Shown: positions 10,111 to 21,000 of the stretch, piece after piece
Layout: each line of letters opens with the position of its first letter
Position numbering within the stretch: the stretch's first letter is position 1
DNA from: Aselliscus stoliczkanus
Taxonomy: Eukaryota; Chordata; Mammalia; Chiroptera; Hipposideridae
Assembly: GCA_033961575.1 (NCBI GenBank)
Contig: CM066727.1
Location: 119,338,434-119,402,433 of the forward strand
Length of the DNA: 64,000 nucleotides
Direction: 5' to 3'
Notes under the pieces: model-generated
What the model was told of the DNA's origin: nothing
The model's database searches: none
The model's input: the letters and a program-made list of their open reading frames with translations, nothing else
Position numbers and translations under genes: made by a program

Positions 10111-13013
10111 TTCCTGTGAGAAAGCTCATCAACTCTTCTTTCTTGCTCCCCAAATCCCATCAAGTCACTGGACTCAGTGCCACTTGCATTGTCAATTGCG
10201 TTCAGTCATTCCTCTCCATTCTTAATGCCAGAGAAGAGAGACCTTTGGCTGAATCTACAAGTAATCATACCTTGACTGCCACAAAAATAACTTGTCCACC
10301 CAGTTTTCCCCTCCCCCATTGGCTCTGGAAAGACCTGTGTTGCTCAGGTGGAAGTCATATGGATTGTATTTCATTTGAATAGCTCACCATGGAGCACAGT
10401 AACGTCTCTGCACCTGATTAAATGTCTCTGTATTCAGGTCAACCCTTCCACGAGTTTTCTTCCTTTGTAGCACTAACATCCACATTTAATTTGTTGCCTT
10501 ATTTCACACAAACTCCTGTTTTCAGCCCACAATTAATAAAAAGGGACGTTAACGGGGAGAAACCAGTTAGCCAAACCTGCTTTGCTTTGCCCAACCCCAT
10601 GTTCTTTGTCAATGGTTTCATTATGGTTTGTTCACTTTCAGGGAAGCTGCCAGTGTCTAAGACATAAGGCATTCAGAAAATTGTTCAGACAGTGGATTCA
10701 CAGTACCGAAGGTCCCTGGGATCGGATTTCCATAACTGTGCTAATAGGGGAAATGCTCACAGATCAGCAACTCTGCACTTTTACTGGCAGCGCAGACATT
10801 GCTGATGTGAACAATTCCAAATTGCATGCAGTTTATGTAGTGAAAACAATGAGAGCAGAGTCACAGCATTAAACAGCTGGCAGGGAACCTTAGAGATAAC
10901 TTAATCTACCCTTTGTGTTGGACACAATCCTGCTTTAACCTATTTGAACAGATAAAAATCCATGCTATTTTAATAGGTCTTCAGCAGTAACCATCTTCAA
11001 ATATCCCAGCCCTACAAATTAGGGAGTAATTCCTTCTGTCTGGAGCAGACAGCGTGCTTGCCTAGCCAAGAGTCTTTGCCCATTTTCTCCTATCTGGTAA
11101 AGAGGCCATTTGAGGGGTTGCCCATCCCTTCTCTGTGTGTCTCAGGATTAAATTCTGATCAGTCTGAGCTTGCCAGTGATCATCTTGGGAGATGTAGCTG
11201 TCCCAGTTCTGTGCAATAAAATATAATGAGGGTCAGCTAGAGGAAGCTTCTGGGAAAGGTTTTACAAAGAAGAGTTACAAAAACAAAAACAAACAAAACC
11301 AAAACCATCCTTATTTTGAGCTTGACATGGTACTTGGAGCTGTCCTTGCCTTCATGAAGGGAGTCAGCCATGGACATGAGCATATGGTATGATGGCAGAG
11401 CAGAGACATGGAAAGAATCTGGGTTTTTGAAAATATCATTAAGCAGTTGAATCAACCAACCTGGAAACAACCCACCCCAGGATTTCTTGTTATATGAGGT
11501 AGTTAATGTTCCTTATTACTTATATTGATGACTATAAATTGGTGGCTTTTTGTCCAGAATTCTGCTGGAGACTGACATTTAAATCTCTATATCCAAATAA
11601 AAGCCATTCCACAATATGGAATAATATTCATTTGCAAGCATCCAGAGAAAGAAAAAGTAAACAGTAGGCTCTTCTTTGGATTCCCTAACACCAAGTGTGA
11701 CAAACTAAAAATTCATGTTGATAGAATTAGATTACATATCAGAGAAAGTCGTGGACATCAAATATTTGATTTCATCAAACATCAGATAAAATTTTTTGGT
11801 CAACAAGATGGGAAAATATTGGGGAAAAGATACAGAAAGACAGGACTGCTTAGTTGGCAGGTCATGGCATTTTCAAGGTACTATGTCAGAAAACAAATAG
11901 GTGATGGTACAGGCAAACAATCAGCTTGAAAGATGGTGACAAGTGTCCAACGCAGATGGTTGGGCATACTAAAAGATGGACAGTGTGTTGGGAATCAGGT
12001 GCAAATGGTAATTGGAAACCAAGGCAGGTCAGAGTTAGCAGCACAGAAAAATTGATAGGCTTTCGGCTTCCATTTTATATTGGAGTTTGGTGGGGAGGGG
12101 ATTCTTGTAAGGGGACTTAGGGAAAATAGATGAAAAGACCCCAAGTTTAACTACTTTTTAAAAATGGAAGCACTCCAACCATAGGACAACAGGTATTGAA
12201 AAGCAGGTCATCGAGGCAGTGATTTAAGAATAGGCCACATGGCAGAATGCTAGTTGCTGCACTTTGGCTGAGGGCCAGTACTATACTAGAAGGAAACATG
12301 ACCCAGTGCTGAGTTTTACAGTTTTGGTTTGGAGATTTTGAAATTCCTAGGATTGCTCTAGACATAACAGGGAGCCCAGGCCCATAGATAGAAGTCAAGT
12401 GGCCTCTGCTCTGAAGAGAATAGAGATACAAAGGGTGGGAACCAAGAAGTGCCTTACCCAAACTTTGTTGACTTATCAATGGATCCGTTTCAGCTTTGTG
12501 AAAAAATGTCGTAATTATTTGTCTGCGACCTTTGTCCGTAACCCTGACCTCAAATATTTTTTATCATGAACTTGAATGAAAACAAAGAAGATATGAAAAT
12601 CACATTTGTGAACAACAGAAAGTTGAAAAAAGTTCTAATGTGTCAGGCTCAATCATCAAAAAGTTGAATGTAGTTAAACCCAGATCTTGTTACCAACTCC
12701 TAATGTGGCTTTTCCAACTTCATAATAAAATACTTATGAAGACAAAAAAAAAACAAATTTTTTTTTTTTGAGAACTCACAATGTGCTATACTGGGACCAT
12801 ATATAGGGAACAGCCTGTTGTGAGTATTTCGGAGAAGTTTCCATGAATTGTAAGTCCAAAAGAAAGTAACTGAAGGAGGATATTGGTAAATCTCATGTGC
12901 TCATGTGAGGAACCAACCTTCTGGGAAGGGTTTGTCCCTCCTCTGTTTTTTAGTTCCGGATCAGAAGCACAGAGCAACTTCAACCAGAAACACAGACCAT
13001 TGCAGGACTTTTG
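10111..13013. other. unassigned non-coding sequence
   Basis: About 2.9 kb without a recognised gene. The open frames at 10116-10382, 10582-10872 and 12147-12479 have no motif, no neighbouring exon signals and mixed composition. Low-complexity A and T runs lie around 12741-12770. Some of it may be ancient repeat that I cannot classify. Confidence 0.4.

Positions 13014-13061
<48 letters not shown>
13014..13061. repeat. (TG)n microsatellite
   Basis: About 24 uninterrupted TG units. They create the repetitive Thr-His and Cys-Val frames on the two strands, which are artefacts. Confidence 0.97.
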
Positions 13062-13063
<2 letters not shown>

Positions 13064-13501
13064 GAGTTCTAAATTTTATCCTCTCCATATGCTGAGCCAA
13101 TTTTCTCCACACCGTTTAACAAACAACTTCTCCCTACTAAGTTTTGATGCCACCCTTTTTATAGATCGAGATCCTGGGGTCTATTTCTGGACTCTATTCA
13201 TTCTGTTGTTTTACTGTCTGTTCCAGTGCCACTACCAAAGTGTAGTTTTTAATTACCTTGGTTTTATGTATTAATATATGGTAGGTGAATTCTCCTTTCC
13301 CCCATTTTGTTCTTTTTCTTCTAAAAACAAAAACAAGCAAAGAAAAAAAAAACATTAATTTTTTGTCATGTAAATTGAGCAAATACTCCCTTACCCCCAA
13401 ATTTTACTGGAATTTTGGTAGGAAATTTATTAAAATCTTAGATTACTTTGGACAGAATTATCATTACAATGTTTGGTTTCTCCACATGAGCATGCCTTAT
13501 A
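13062..13501. other. unassigned AT-rich sequence
   Basis: Possible decayed L1 character around 13130-13270, but I cannot anchor it to a specific part. No gene seen. Confidence 0.3.
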
Positions 13502-13710
13502 CCAGGAGTGCCAAAAATATGTACACATTTTAACAGATGTTCTCTATGTATTACTTTTCAAAATTGAATTGAATTATGGTAGGAATGTGTAGTATGTATA
13601 ACGTTTCCTCGAAAAATGGCATTAATCAAATGAATGTCATTCATTGTATTATAATTTCAGTACAGTTTTTTCCTTTCTTAAAATGCACATACATTTTTTG
13701 GCACCCTCTG
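13502..13710. mobile_element. mariner-like MITE 1
   Basis: Terminal inverted repeats read CCAGGAGTGCCAAAAATATG at the left and, reverse-complemented, CAGAGGGTGCCAAAAAATG at the right. Both continue into ACATTTTA or GCATTTTA. It is flanked by TA on both sides (13500-13501 and 13711-13712), the standard Tc1/mariner target duplication. No transposase frame remains at about 209 bp. Confidence 0.8.
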
Positions 13711-13736
13711 TATTTTCATTTGTTCTTTAACTGCTT

Positions 13737-13912
13737 TAGTACTGTGCTACTCAAGTGTGGTACATGGACCAGAGGCATGAGCTTTGCCTGGGAGGTTTTG
13801 AAATGCCGGCTCTTAGGCACTGCTCCAAAACTACTGAATCAGAATCTGCTTTTAAAACAAGATCCCCAGGTGATCTGTATGTATATTAAAGTTGGAAAAA
13901 TACTACTTTAGT
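13737..13912 (+). mobile_element. MER5A-type hAT MITE
   Basis: The word order matches MER5A: a TACTCAAGTGTGGTACATGGACCAG start, GCCTGGGAGG, then CTACTGAATCAGAATCTG, AAGATCCCCAGGTGATCTG and an ATTAAAGTTGG end. Ancient non-autonomous Charlie relative. Confidence 0.8.
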
Positions 13913-13968
13913 CGAATTTTAAAGATTTCTCTGAGATTTTATTTGTTATGTGAATTCCTAGGTTAATA

Positions 13969-14345
13969 CAGTCACCCCTCAGCACCCGCAGGAGAACCAT
14001 GACGCCCTGAGGATACCAAAATTCTTGGATGCTCAAGTCCCTTATATAACATGATGTAGTATTTGCATAACTAAACACATCCTCCTGTATACTTTAAATT
14101 ATCTCTAGATTACTTATAATACCTAATACAATGTAAATGCTATTTAAATGGTTGTTATACTGTATTGTTTATGGAATAATGAAAAGGGAAAAAATAGGTC
14201 TGTACATGTTCAGTGAAGAAACAATCATCATAGGCCTAACTACATAGTACATGTCAGCAGCAAGATGACATTTTTTTCAAATACTGTCAATCCAAGTTTG
14301 GTTGAATCTGCGGATGCAGAACCCACAGCTACAAAGGACTGACTC
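13969..14345 (+). mobile_element. Tigger-type MITE (MER2-like)
   Basis: Ends CAGTCACCCCTCAGCACCCGC and, at the right, GGACTGACTCTA. Internally it has the diagnostic GGATGCTCAAGTCCCTTATATA, CTCTAGATTACTTATAATAC and TCTGTACATGTTCAGT words of MER2. TA flanks at 13967-13968 and 14346-14347 fit a pogo or Tigger insertion. Confidence 0.88.
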
Positions 14346-14431
14346 TACAGTCAGATCCTTTGCTGAACTCCATTAACAATTCTAAATAGTTTTTTTTGTT
14401 GAATCTCTTTTGAGTTTTCTGTGAATATATA

Positions 14432-14676
14432 CAGAGGATGCCAAGAAAATGTACACACATTTTAAGAAAGGAAAAAAACTATTAAAATTGTAATACTCAA
14501 TATATACCGACAACAAAAGATGAATGAATATAAGTCACATTTGATTTCTGCAATTACAAGAGGAGCTCAAAGTGGTTACCATCAGCTCCCAGACACTTTG
14601 GATTATGGTGAACTTCTGCTTGAGCAATGTTGACCAAAGTGTCTTCTTGTATACATTTTTTTTTTGTCATCCCTGG
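14432..14676. mobile_element. mariner-like element 2 with transposase C-terminal remnant
   Basis: The left end CAGAGGATGCCAAGAAAATG and the reverse-complemented right end CCAGGGATGACAAAAAAAAATG match each other and the MITE at 13502. TA flanks are at 14430-14431 and 14677-14678. The minus strand between about 14554 and 14640 stays open and ends in an HHNPKCLGADGNHFELLL-like tail with a stop. That looks like the C-terminus of a mariner-class transposase, which would make this an internally deleted copy of an autonomous element. The protein call is by resemblance only. Confidence 0.7.
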
Positions 14677-14705
14677 TATATCATCTATAAATAATGACAA
14701 CAGAG

Positions 14706-15179
14706 GGGCTGGCCAAGTGGCACGTTGGTTATAAGAGTTGGCTTGGGATGCCAGTGGCCCCAGTTCTGATCCCACATATGAGGGCCAGTGACACTGCCCT
14801 CTACAGCTAAGATGGTGAACAACAGCTCCACCTGGAGCTGGGCTGCTGTGAATCCCCAGGAACAGCATAGCTGCGCCCCTGCTGCAATGGGCTGCCATAG
14901 GCTACAGTGAATGGCTGGCAGCCAGCGTGAGCAGCTGGCAACCAGTGTGAGCTGCCAAGAGCTGTTGTGAGCAGCTGTCCAGAGGCCGGCGACCGATCTG
15001 CCTCACCCGAGAAGAGCACAATGATGATACCAACATGGCCCAGTGAAGCAACGTCCTCCACAACTAGACTGAAGAAAAAAGTACAGCAACTTGTTTGTTC
15101 CCCTTCCCCGGTTTCCCAATGCTGTTCCCCTCCCCGAATTCCCCAATAAAATCTTTAAAACTACTACTACTAATAATAT
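14706..15179 (+). mobile_element. long tRNA-derived SINE with AATAAA tail
   Basis: Head GGGGCTGGCCAAGTGGCACG, then the CACATATGAGGGCCAGTGACAC block, a long GC-rich body of AGCTGGGCTGCTGTGA and GAGCTGC repeats, and a tail with CAACGTCCTCCACAACTAGAC ending AATAAAATCTTTAAAA. It is flanked by an 11-bp duplication TGACAACAGAG (14695-14705 and 15180-15190). Body open frames are artefacts of the SINE. Confidence 0.93.
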
Positions 15180-15190
15180 TGACAACAGAG

Positions 15191-15730
15191 ACTCTTGACT
15201 CTTTTCCCTTCCCATTTTTATACTTCTTCCTTTCTCTTGATTTATTTTATTGGCCAAGACTTTCAATATCACATGGAAACCAAGGGGGGAGAAAAGCCAT
15301 CCTGGTTTTTTCTCAACCTTAAATGCTTCTAATAGTTCCTCAGTAAATATCACATTTGCTGCTGAGTTTTAGTGGATATACCTAATAGGTTGTGGAAGTT
15401 TTTCTCTATTCCTAGTTTTCTAAACACCTTTTTCAAAAGTTCACAATTGATTCAAACATAATTTTCTGCATATATTAATGAAAAAATGTATGACTTTTGT
15501 CCTTTAGTCCATTAACATGAATTATATTGCTATAATTTCTGTCTTTCAACTATCCTCATATTTCTGGAATAAGTCATATACTATTATAATTCACCCTTTA
15601 ACACTGTTTTATTAGATAATGTAGAATAAAGCATGTGGCTTTTTATGTTAATTAAATTATAAGGGTAAAAATGAGCTGAACGTAGTTTTGCTGAAAAAGT
15701 AATTTGTTCTCATGCTCTGCCTCTTTAATC
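15191..15730. other. unassigned AT-rich sequence, probably old L1
   Basis: Minus-strand words around 15360-15560 resemble decayed L1 but no anchor motif is secure. No gene seen. Confidence 0.35.
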
Positions 15731-15748
15731 AAAAGAACATGGGCCAAG
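15731..15748. repeat. target-site duplication, left, of full-length L1
   Basis: AAAAGAACATGGGCCAAG, 18 bp, repeated without mismatch at 22377-22394. It shows that the 15749-22376 interval inserted as one unit. On the nicked strand the cut site reads TTTT followed by GAT, close to the L1 endonuclease preference for TTTT/AA. Confidence 0.97.
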
Positions 15749-15760
15749 AGGAGTTCTGGT

Positions 15761-15770
15761 AAGATGGCGG
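15761..15770 (+). promoter_or_regulatory. YY1-like site at the L1 start
   Basis: AAGATGGCGG lies 13 bases into the element. A YY1 site at this position sets the transcription start in human L1. The three other 5'-complete L1s in this window also have AAGATGGC or AAGATGTC close to their 5' ends (minus strand near 25312 and 38650; plus strand near 55888). Confidence 0.75.
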
Positions 15771-16441
15771 AATAGACGGATGCTCTCCGAACTGCCTCCC
15801 AGGATCACATCAAAATTACAAATAATTTATGCAACATTTAACCTCGGGAGTCCCCTGAACATTAGATGAACAGAACCTCTAAACGAAGGACCTAAAGAGG
15901 AGGCCATGTCAAGTCCGGTAGGAGGGGCGCCGACGAGAGAGGGTGAGCCCCGTGAGGGACGCCCCAGCTGTGTGGGGAGGCTTCTCCGGTTGGGGGAGAG
16001 ACCCTCCGGCCCCACACCAAGCTCATTAGCCCAGAGTTGCTTTGCCAGGAAGAGGAATTCCACGATAGTGGGCAGTAGAAATTAGTGAACACTCTCTTTG
16101 CTCGACTCGGTGAGTCTGGGGGCAGCTGGAGAACCAGTGGGGTTGGTGCATGGGTTCGCTCACCGGTGCGCACTCACCCGGTTCTTGTCAGAGGGAGTGG
16201 CTGCATGAGCCGGGCCCAGGAGTCTGTCTGGAGGGACTGAACTGAGCACCTTTGGTGCAGAAGCTGGAGGTTTTGGGATTGTTGTTCCACTGGTGCGGAG
16301 CTTGCACACCAGTGGTGTACAGGAGACCGCCATTTTTTCAGGGTTGGGCCCTCCCATGGAGGGTCAGAGCCGGGATCCCATTGGTCTGGAGAACTTGGCG
16401 CAGGAGTGCGTGCGTGCATGAGTGCGTGCGTGCGTGCACAT

Positions 16442-16872
16442 GCGGCCTTGGATTCCCACCCTCCACCCTGCTTGTGTTGCGTTGCCAGGGAAACGCCTAG
16501 CGGGTGCCCTCCGGCTACATCAGGCTGCTCACTGAGACACAGGAGTGCGTGAGCGGCCTTGGGTCCCCACCCTCTGCCCTGCTTGTGCTGCGTTTCCAAA
16601 GAAACACCGGGCGGGTGCCCTCCGGCTGCATCAGATTGCTCACTGAAATGTGCCTGAGCCACCTTGGGTCCCCACCCTCCACCCTGCTTGTGCTGCATTT
16701 CCAAGGAAACACCAGGTGGGTGCCCTCCGGCTCCATCAGGCTGCTCACTGAGACACAGGAGTGCGTAAGCCGCCTTGGATCCCCACCCTCCACCCTGCTT
16801 CAGCTGCGTTGCCAGGGAAACGCAGGGCGGGTGTTCTCCAGCTGCATCACTCTGTTCACTGAGACTCAGTAG
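16442..16872 (+). repeat. four tandem units of 105-111 bp in the L1 5' UTR
   Basis: Units start at 16442, 16553, 16658 and 16769, each at the GC(G/C)(G/A)CCTTGG(A/G)T(T/C)CCCACCC word. Each contains CCACCCTC(C/T)(A/G)CCCTGCTT, then (T/C)CAA(G/A)GAAAC or CCAGGGAAAC, then GGGTG(C/T)(C/T)CTCC(G/A)GCT and CTG(C/T)TCACTGAGA. The last two blocks also recur outside the repeat borders. Such monomer-like arrays can modulate promoter strength, as known for mouse L1. Confidence 0.93.
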
Positions 16873-17021
16873 CAGACAGCCTGCAACAACCTGTGAAGAT
16901 TTTTTTTTTTGGGGGGGGGGCAGTGAACACGATTCCAGAGCACACAGCAGCTAATTGTGGAAAGCTCACTGCAACCCTGAGAAAGTGGTCTGCAGATTAA
17001 AGAGGACGGAGAGGCCCCCCA

Positions 17022-17067
17022 CCTCTTTCCTTTTTCTTTTTTCTTTTTTCTTTTCTCTTCTTTCTAG
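17022..17067 (+). promoter_or_regulatory. polypyrimidine tract plus TAG, 3' splice-site-like
   Basis: A 40-base nearly pure C and T tract ends TTTCTAG at 17067 and is followed by GTGATC, 41 bases before the ORF1 start. It has the form of a strong splice acceptor. Whether it is used is unknown; spliced L1 RNAs that are later reintegrated are documented for human L1. Confidence 0.45.
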
Positions 17068-17108
17068 GTGATCTAATACATCGAAGCATTCACAGAACGA
17101 CAGCCAGA

Positions 17109-17981
17109 ATGAAAAAACAAAGAAATATGTCCCAAGTAAAAGATCAGAAGAGAACTCTAGAAATGGAACTAAATGAAACAGAGGTATCCAAACTTTCAGA
17201 GACAGAGTTTAGAACACTGATGATAAGAATGTTTAAGGAACTTAGCGAGGACATAAAGCAAGATAGGGAAACCATAAAAAACAACCTGTTAGGACTAAAG
17301 AATACAATAACTGAAATGAAGAACACACTCGAAGGAATCACCAGTAGAGTAGATGAAGCAGAGGAGCGGATCAGTGAATTAGAAGACAAAATAGCAGAAA
17401 TCACCCAGCTGGAACAACAAAAAGAAAAAAGAATAAAAAAGAATGAAAATAGTTTAAGAAACCTCTGGGACAACATGAAACGCAGCAATCTTCGCGTCAT
17501 AGGAATACCAGAAGGAGAAGAGAAGAAGCAAGGGATTCAGAATGTATTTAAAGAAATAATGACTGAAAACTTCCCTACCATGGTGAAGGAAATCTACATA
17601 CAAGCCCAGGACGTACAGAGAGTTCCTAACAGGCTGAATCCAAACAGGCCAACACCAAGACACATCATAGTAAAAATGGCAAAGGTTACAGACAGAGACA
17701 GAATCCTAAAAGTAGCAAGAGAAAGACAGCAGGTTACATACAAAGGAACTCCTATAAAACTAACAGCTGACTTTTCTTCAGAAACTCTGCAGGCCAGAAG
17801 GGAATGGCAAGAGATATTCAAAGTGACACAAAATAAAGGTCTACAACCAAGATTGCTCTACCCAGCACGGCTATCACTTAAAATTGAAGGAGAGATAAAG
17901 AGCTTCTCAGAAAAGAATAAGCTTAAGGAGTTCATTACCACCAAGCCAGCATTGCAGGAAATGTTAAAAGGGCTTTTTTAA
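17109..17981 (+). CDS. L1 ORF1 protein (RNA-binding chaperone), intact
   Basis: A 290-residue protein. L1 ORF1p forms coiled-coil trimers that coat L1 RNA in the cytoplasm and are required for retrotransposition. Seen here: a charged N-terminus (1-34), a heptad-rich coiled coil (about 35-118, with EERISELEDKI at 85-95), and an RRM starting NLRVIGIPE (127-135) with TPRHIIVKM (182-190). A C-terminal domain follows with DFSSETLQARREW (221-233) and YPARLS (251-256). It ends at ALQEMLKGLF and a TAA. Length is close to the roughly 300 residues usual in non-primate placental L1s; human ORF1p is longer at the N-terminus. The start chosen is the first ATG after the pyrimidine tract; a second in-frame Met is at residue 7. 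No lesion found. Confidence 0.95.
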   Translation: MKKQRNMSQVKDQKRTLEMELNETEVSKLSETEFRTLMIRMFKELSEDIKQDRETIKNNLLGLKNTITEMKNTLEGITSRVDEAEERISELEDKIAEITQLEQQKEKRIKKNENSLRNLWDNMKRSNLRVIGIPEGEEKKQGIQNVFKEIMTENFPTMVKEIYIQAQDVQRVPNRLNPNRPTPRHIIVKMAKVTDRDRILKVARERQQVTYKGTPIKLTADFSSETLQARREWQEIFKVTQNKGLQPRLLYPARLSLKIEGEIKSFSEKNKLKEFITTKPALQEMLKGLF

Positions 17982-18037
17982 ACAGAAGAAAGGGGAAAAC
18001 AAGCTAACCCAGGAAGACAAGAAATACAAATAACAAA

Positions 18038-21000
18038 ATGGCAATAAATATACACCTATCAGTAATTACCTTAAATGTGAATGGGCTAAATGCTCCAATC
18101 AAAAGACACAGAGTGGCTGAGTGGATAAGAAAACAGGACCCATGCATATGCTGTCTACAAGAGACTCATCTCAGATCAAAAGACACACATAGACTGAAAG
18201 TAAAGGGATGGAATAAGATATTTCATGCAAATGGAAATGAGAAAAAAGCTGGAGTAGCAATACTTATTTCGGACAAAATAGACTTTAAAATGAAGACTAC
18301 AATAAAAGACAAAGAAGGGCACTACATAATAATAAAGGGATCAATTCAACAAGAGGACATAACCCTGGTAAACATCTATGCACCCAATATAGGAGCTCCT
18401 AAATATATAAAACAGATTCTGACAGACATAAAAGCAGACATCAACAGTAACACTATTATAGTAGGGGACTTCAACACCCTGTTGTCACCAATGGACAGAT
18501 CCTCCAGACAGAAAATCAACACGGACATAGTGGCCTTAAATGACACTTTAGACCAGCTGGATTTAATTGATATTTTTAGAGCATTTCACCCCAATGCTAC
18601 AGAATATACATTTTTCTCAAGTGCCCATGGAACATTCTCCAAGATAGACCACATGTTAGGCCACAAAACAAGTCTCAACAAATTTAAGAAGATTGAAATC
18701 ATATCAAGTGTCTTCTCTGACCACAATGCTATGAAACTAGAAATCAATTATAAGAAGAAATCTGGAAAGCTTACAAACACATGGAACCTAAATAACATGC
18801 TTCTAAATAGTGAGTGGGTCAAAAATGAGATCAAGGAGGAAATCAAAGATACCTCGAGACAAATGAAAATGAAAACACCACGACCCAAAATCTCTGGGAT
18901 GCAGCGAAAGCAGTCCTAAGAGGGAAGTTCATAGCAGTGCAGGCCTACCTAAAGAAGGAAGAAAAATCTCAAATCAACAGACTCTCTCTACACTTAAGGG
19001 AACTCAAAAAAAACTGGCAAAACAAGCCTAACAGGAGCATAAGGAAGGAAATAATGAAGACCAGAGCAGAAATAAATGAAATAGAAAACAAAAAACAATA
19101 CAAAAGATCAATGAAACCAAGAGTTGGTTTTTTGAAAAGATAAACAAAATCGACAAACCCTTAGCACGACTAACCAAGAAAAAGAGAGAGAGGACCCAAA
19201 TTAATAAAATCAGAAATGAAAAAGGAGAAGTGACAACAGATACCACAGAAATACAGAAAATTTTAAGAAAATACTGTGAGCAACTATATGCTAACAAATT
19301 CAACAATCTGAAAGAAATGGATAAATTTCTAGAAGCATACAATCTACCAAGTCTGAACCAAAAAGAAACAGAAACTCTGAACAGACTGATTACTGCCAAA
19401 GAAATTGAATCAGTAATCAACAATCTTCCAACAAACAAAAGCCCTGGACCAGATGGCTACAGAGGTGAATTTTACAAAACATTCAAAAAAGAATTAGTAC
19501 CTATTCTCCTCAAACTATTGCAAAAAATACAGGAGGGAAGGCTCCCAAACTCTTTCTATGAAGCCACTATCTCCCTGACTCCTAAGTCAGACAAAGATAT
19601 TACAAAAAAGAAAAACTACAGGCCAATATCACTAATGAACGTAGATGCAAAAATTCTTAACAAAATACTAGCAAACCGAATTCAGCATCTCATTAAAAAG
19701 ATCATACACCACGATCAAGTGGGATTCATTCCTGGTATGCAAAGCTGGTTCAATATCCGCAAATCAATTAATGTAATACATCACATTAACAAAATGAAAA
19801 ATAAAAATCATATGATCATATCAATAGATGCAGAAAAGGCATTTGACAAAATCCAGCAGCCATTTACGATAAAGGCTCTTAACAAAATGGGAATAGTGGG
19901 ATCATACCTCAGCATAATAAAGGCCATATATGATAAGCCCACAGCAAACATCGTTCTCAATGGGGAAAGGCTGAAAGCTTTCCCCTTAAGATCAGGAACA
20001 AGACAAGGCTGCCCGCTTTCACCACTTCTATTTAACATAGTTCTGGAAGTTCTAGCCACAGCAATCAGACAAGAAAATGAAATAAAAGGCATCCAAATTG
20101 GAAAAGAGGAAGTAAAATTGTGATTATATGCAGATGACATGATACTATATATAGAGAATCCCCAAGACTCCACCAAAAAACTGCTAGAACTGATACACGA
20201 ATTTGGTAAGGTAGCTGGATACAAAATTAATATTCAGAAATCAGTGGCATTTCTATACACCAATAATAAACTATCAGAAGAAGAGATCAGGAAATCAATC
20301 CCTTTTACAATTGCTTCAAAAACAATAAAATATCTAGAAATCAATTTAACTAAAGAAGTAAAAGACCTGTACTCACAAAATTATGAGACACTGAAGAGAG
20401 AAATCAAAGAAGATACAAATAAATGGAAATACATACCATGCTCATGGTTAAGAAGAATTAATATAGTTAAAATGTCAATACTTCCTAAAGCAATATATAC
20501 ATTCAATGCAATTCCAATCAAACTACCAAGGACATTTTTCTCTGAAATAGAACATAGAATCCTAAAATTTATATGGAGTCACAAAAGACCCCGAATAGCT
20601 ACAGCAATGTTGAGAAATAAGAACAAAATGGGAGGCATCACACTACGTGACATCAAAACATACTACAAGGCTACAGTAATCAAAACAGTATGGTACTGGC
20701 ATAAAAACAGACACATAGACCAATGGAATAGAATAGAGAGCCCAGGAATAAACCCATCTATATATGGTCATTTAATCTATGACAATGGAAACAAGAATTT
20801 ACACTGGAGTAAAGATAGTCTATTTAATAAATGGTGCTGGGAAAACTGGACTGACATGTGCAAAAAAATGAAAATAGACCATCTACTTACACCATATACA
20901 AGAACAAACTCAAAATGGATTAAAGACTTAAATGTAAGACCTGAAACTATAAAACTCCTAGAAGAAAATATAGGGAGTAAGTTTGCAGACATTATCCTGA

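Larger units (their letters stand above)
15749..17108 (+). promoter_or_regulatory. L1 5' UTR and internal promoter
   Basis: Internal pol II promoter region of the L1, directly following the TSD. It is CpG-rich between about 15900 and 16560, in contrast to the AT-rich surroundings. The open frames across it on both strands (for example 16174-16704 minus and 16504-16872 plus) follow the tandem repeat and are not proteins with recognisable domains. In other mammals this region also drives antisense transcription; here that is only inference. Confidence 0.85.

Noticed and set aside
10116..10872. Possible host exons (88, 81 and 96 codon frames)
   Set aside because: No recognisable protein motif, no consistent frame between them and no convincing splice borders.
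12786..13112. Open frames with His-Thr or Cys-Val repeats
   Set aside because: Products of the TG microsatellite at 13014-13061.
14554..15353. Three overlapping minus-strand frames of 84-116 codons
   Set aside because: Mostly the long SINE at 14706-15179 read backwards. Only the last ~25 codons (14554-14640) lie outside it, and those belong to the mariner-like remnant.
16174..16872. Long overlapping open frames (176 codons minus, 122 codons plus) with internal amino-acid repeats
   Set aside because: They follow the tandem array of the L1 5' UTR; GC-rich repeats with few stops give such frames on both strands. No domain recognised.
16442..16872. Regularly spaced direct repeats suggesting a CRISPR array
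   Set aside because: Units are adjacent, have no variable spacers of constant size, and lie in a mammalian L1 promoter.
17144..17821. Minus-strand frames opposite ORF1
   Set aside because: Shadows of an A-rich coding strand.
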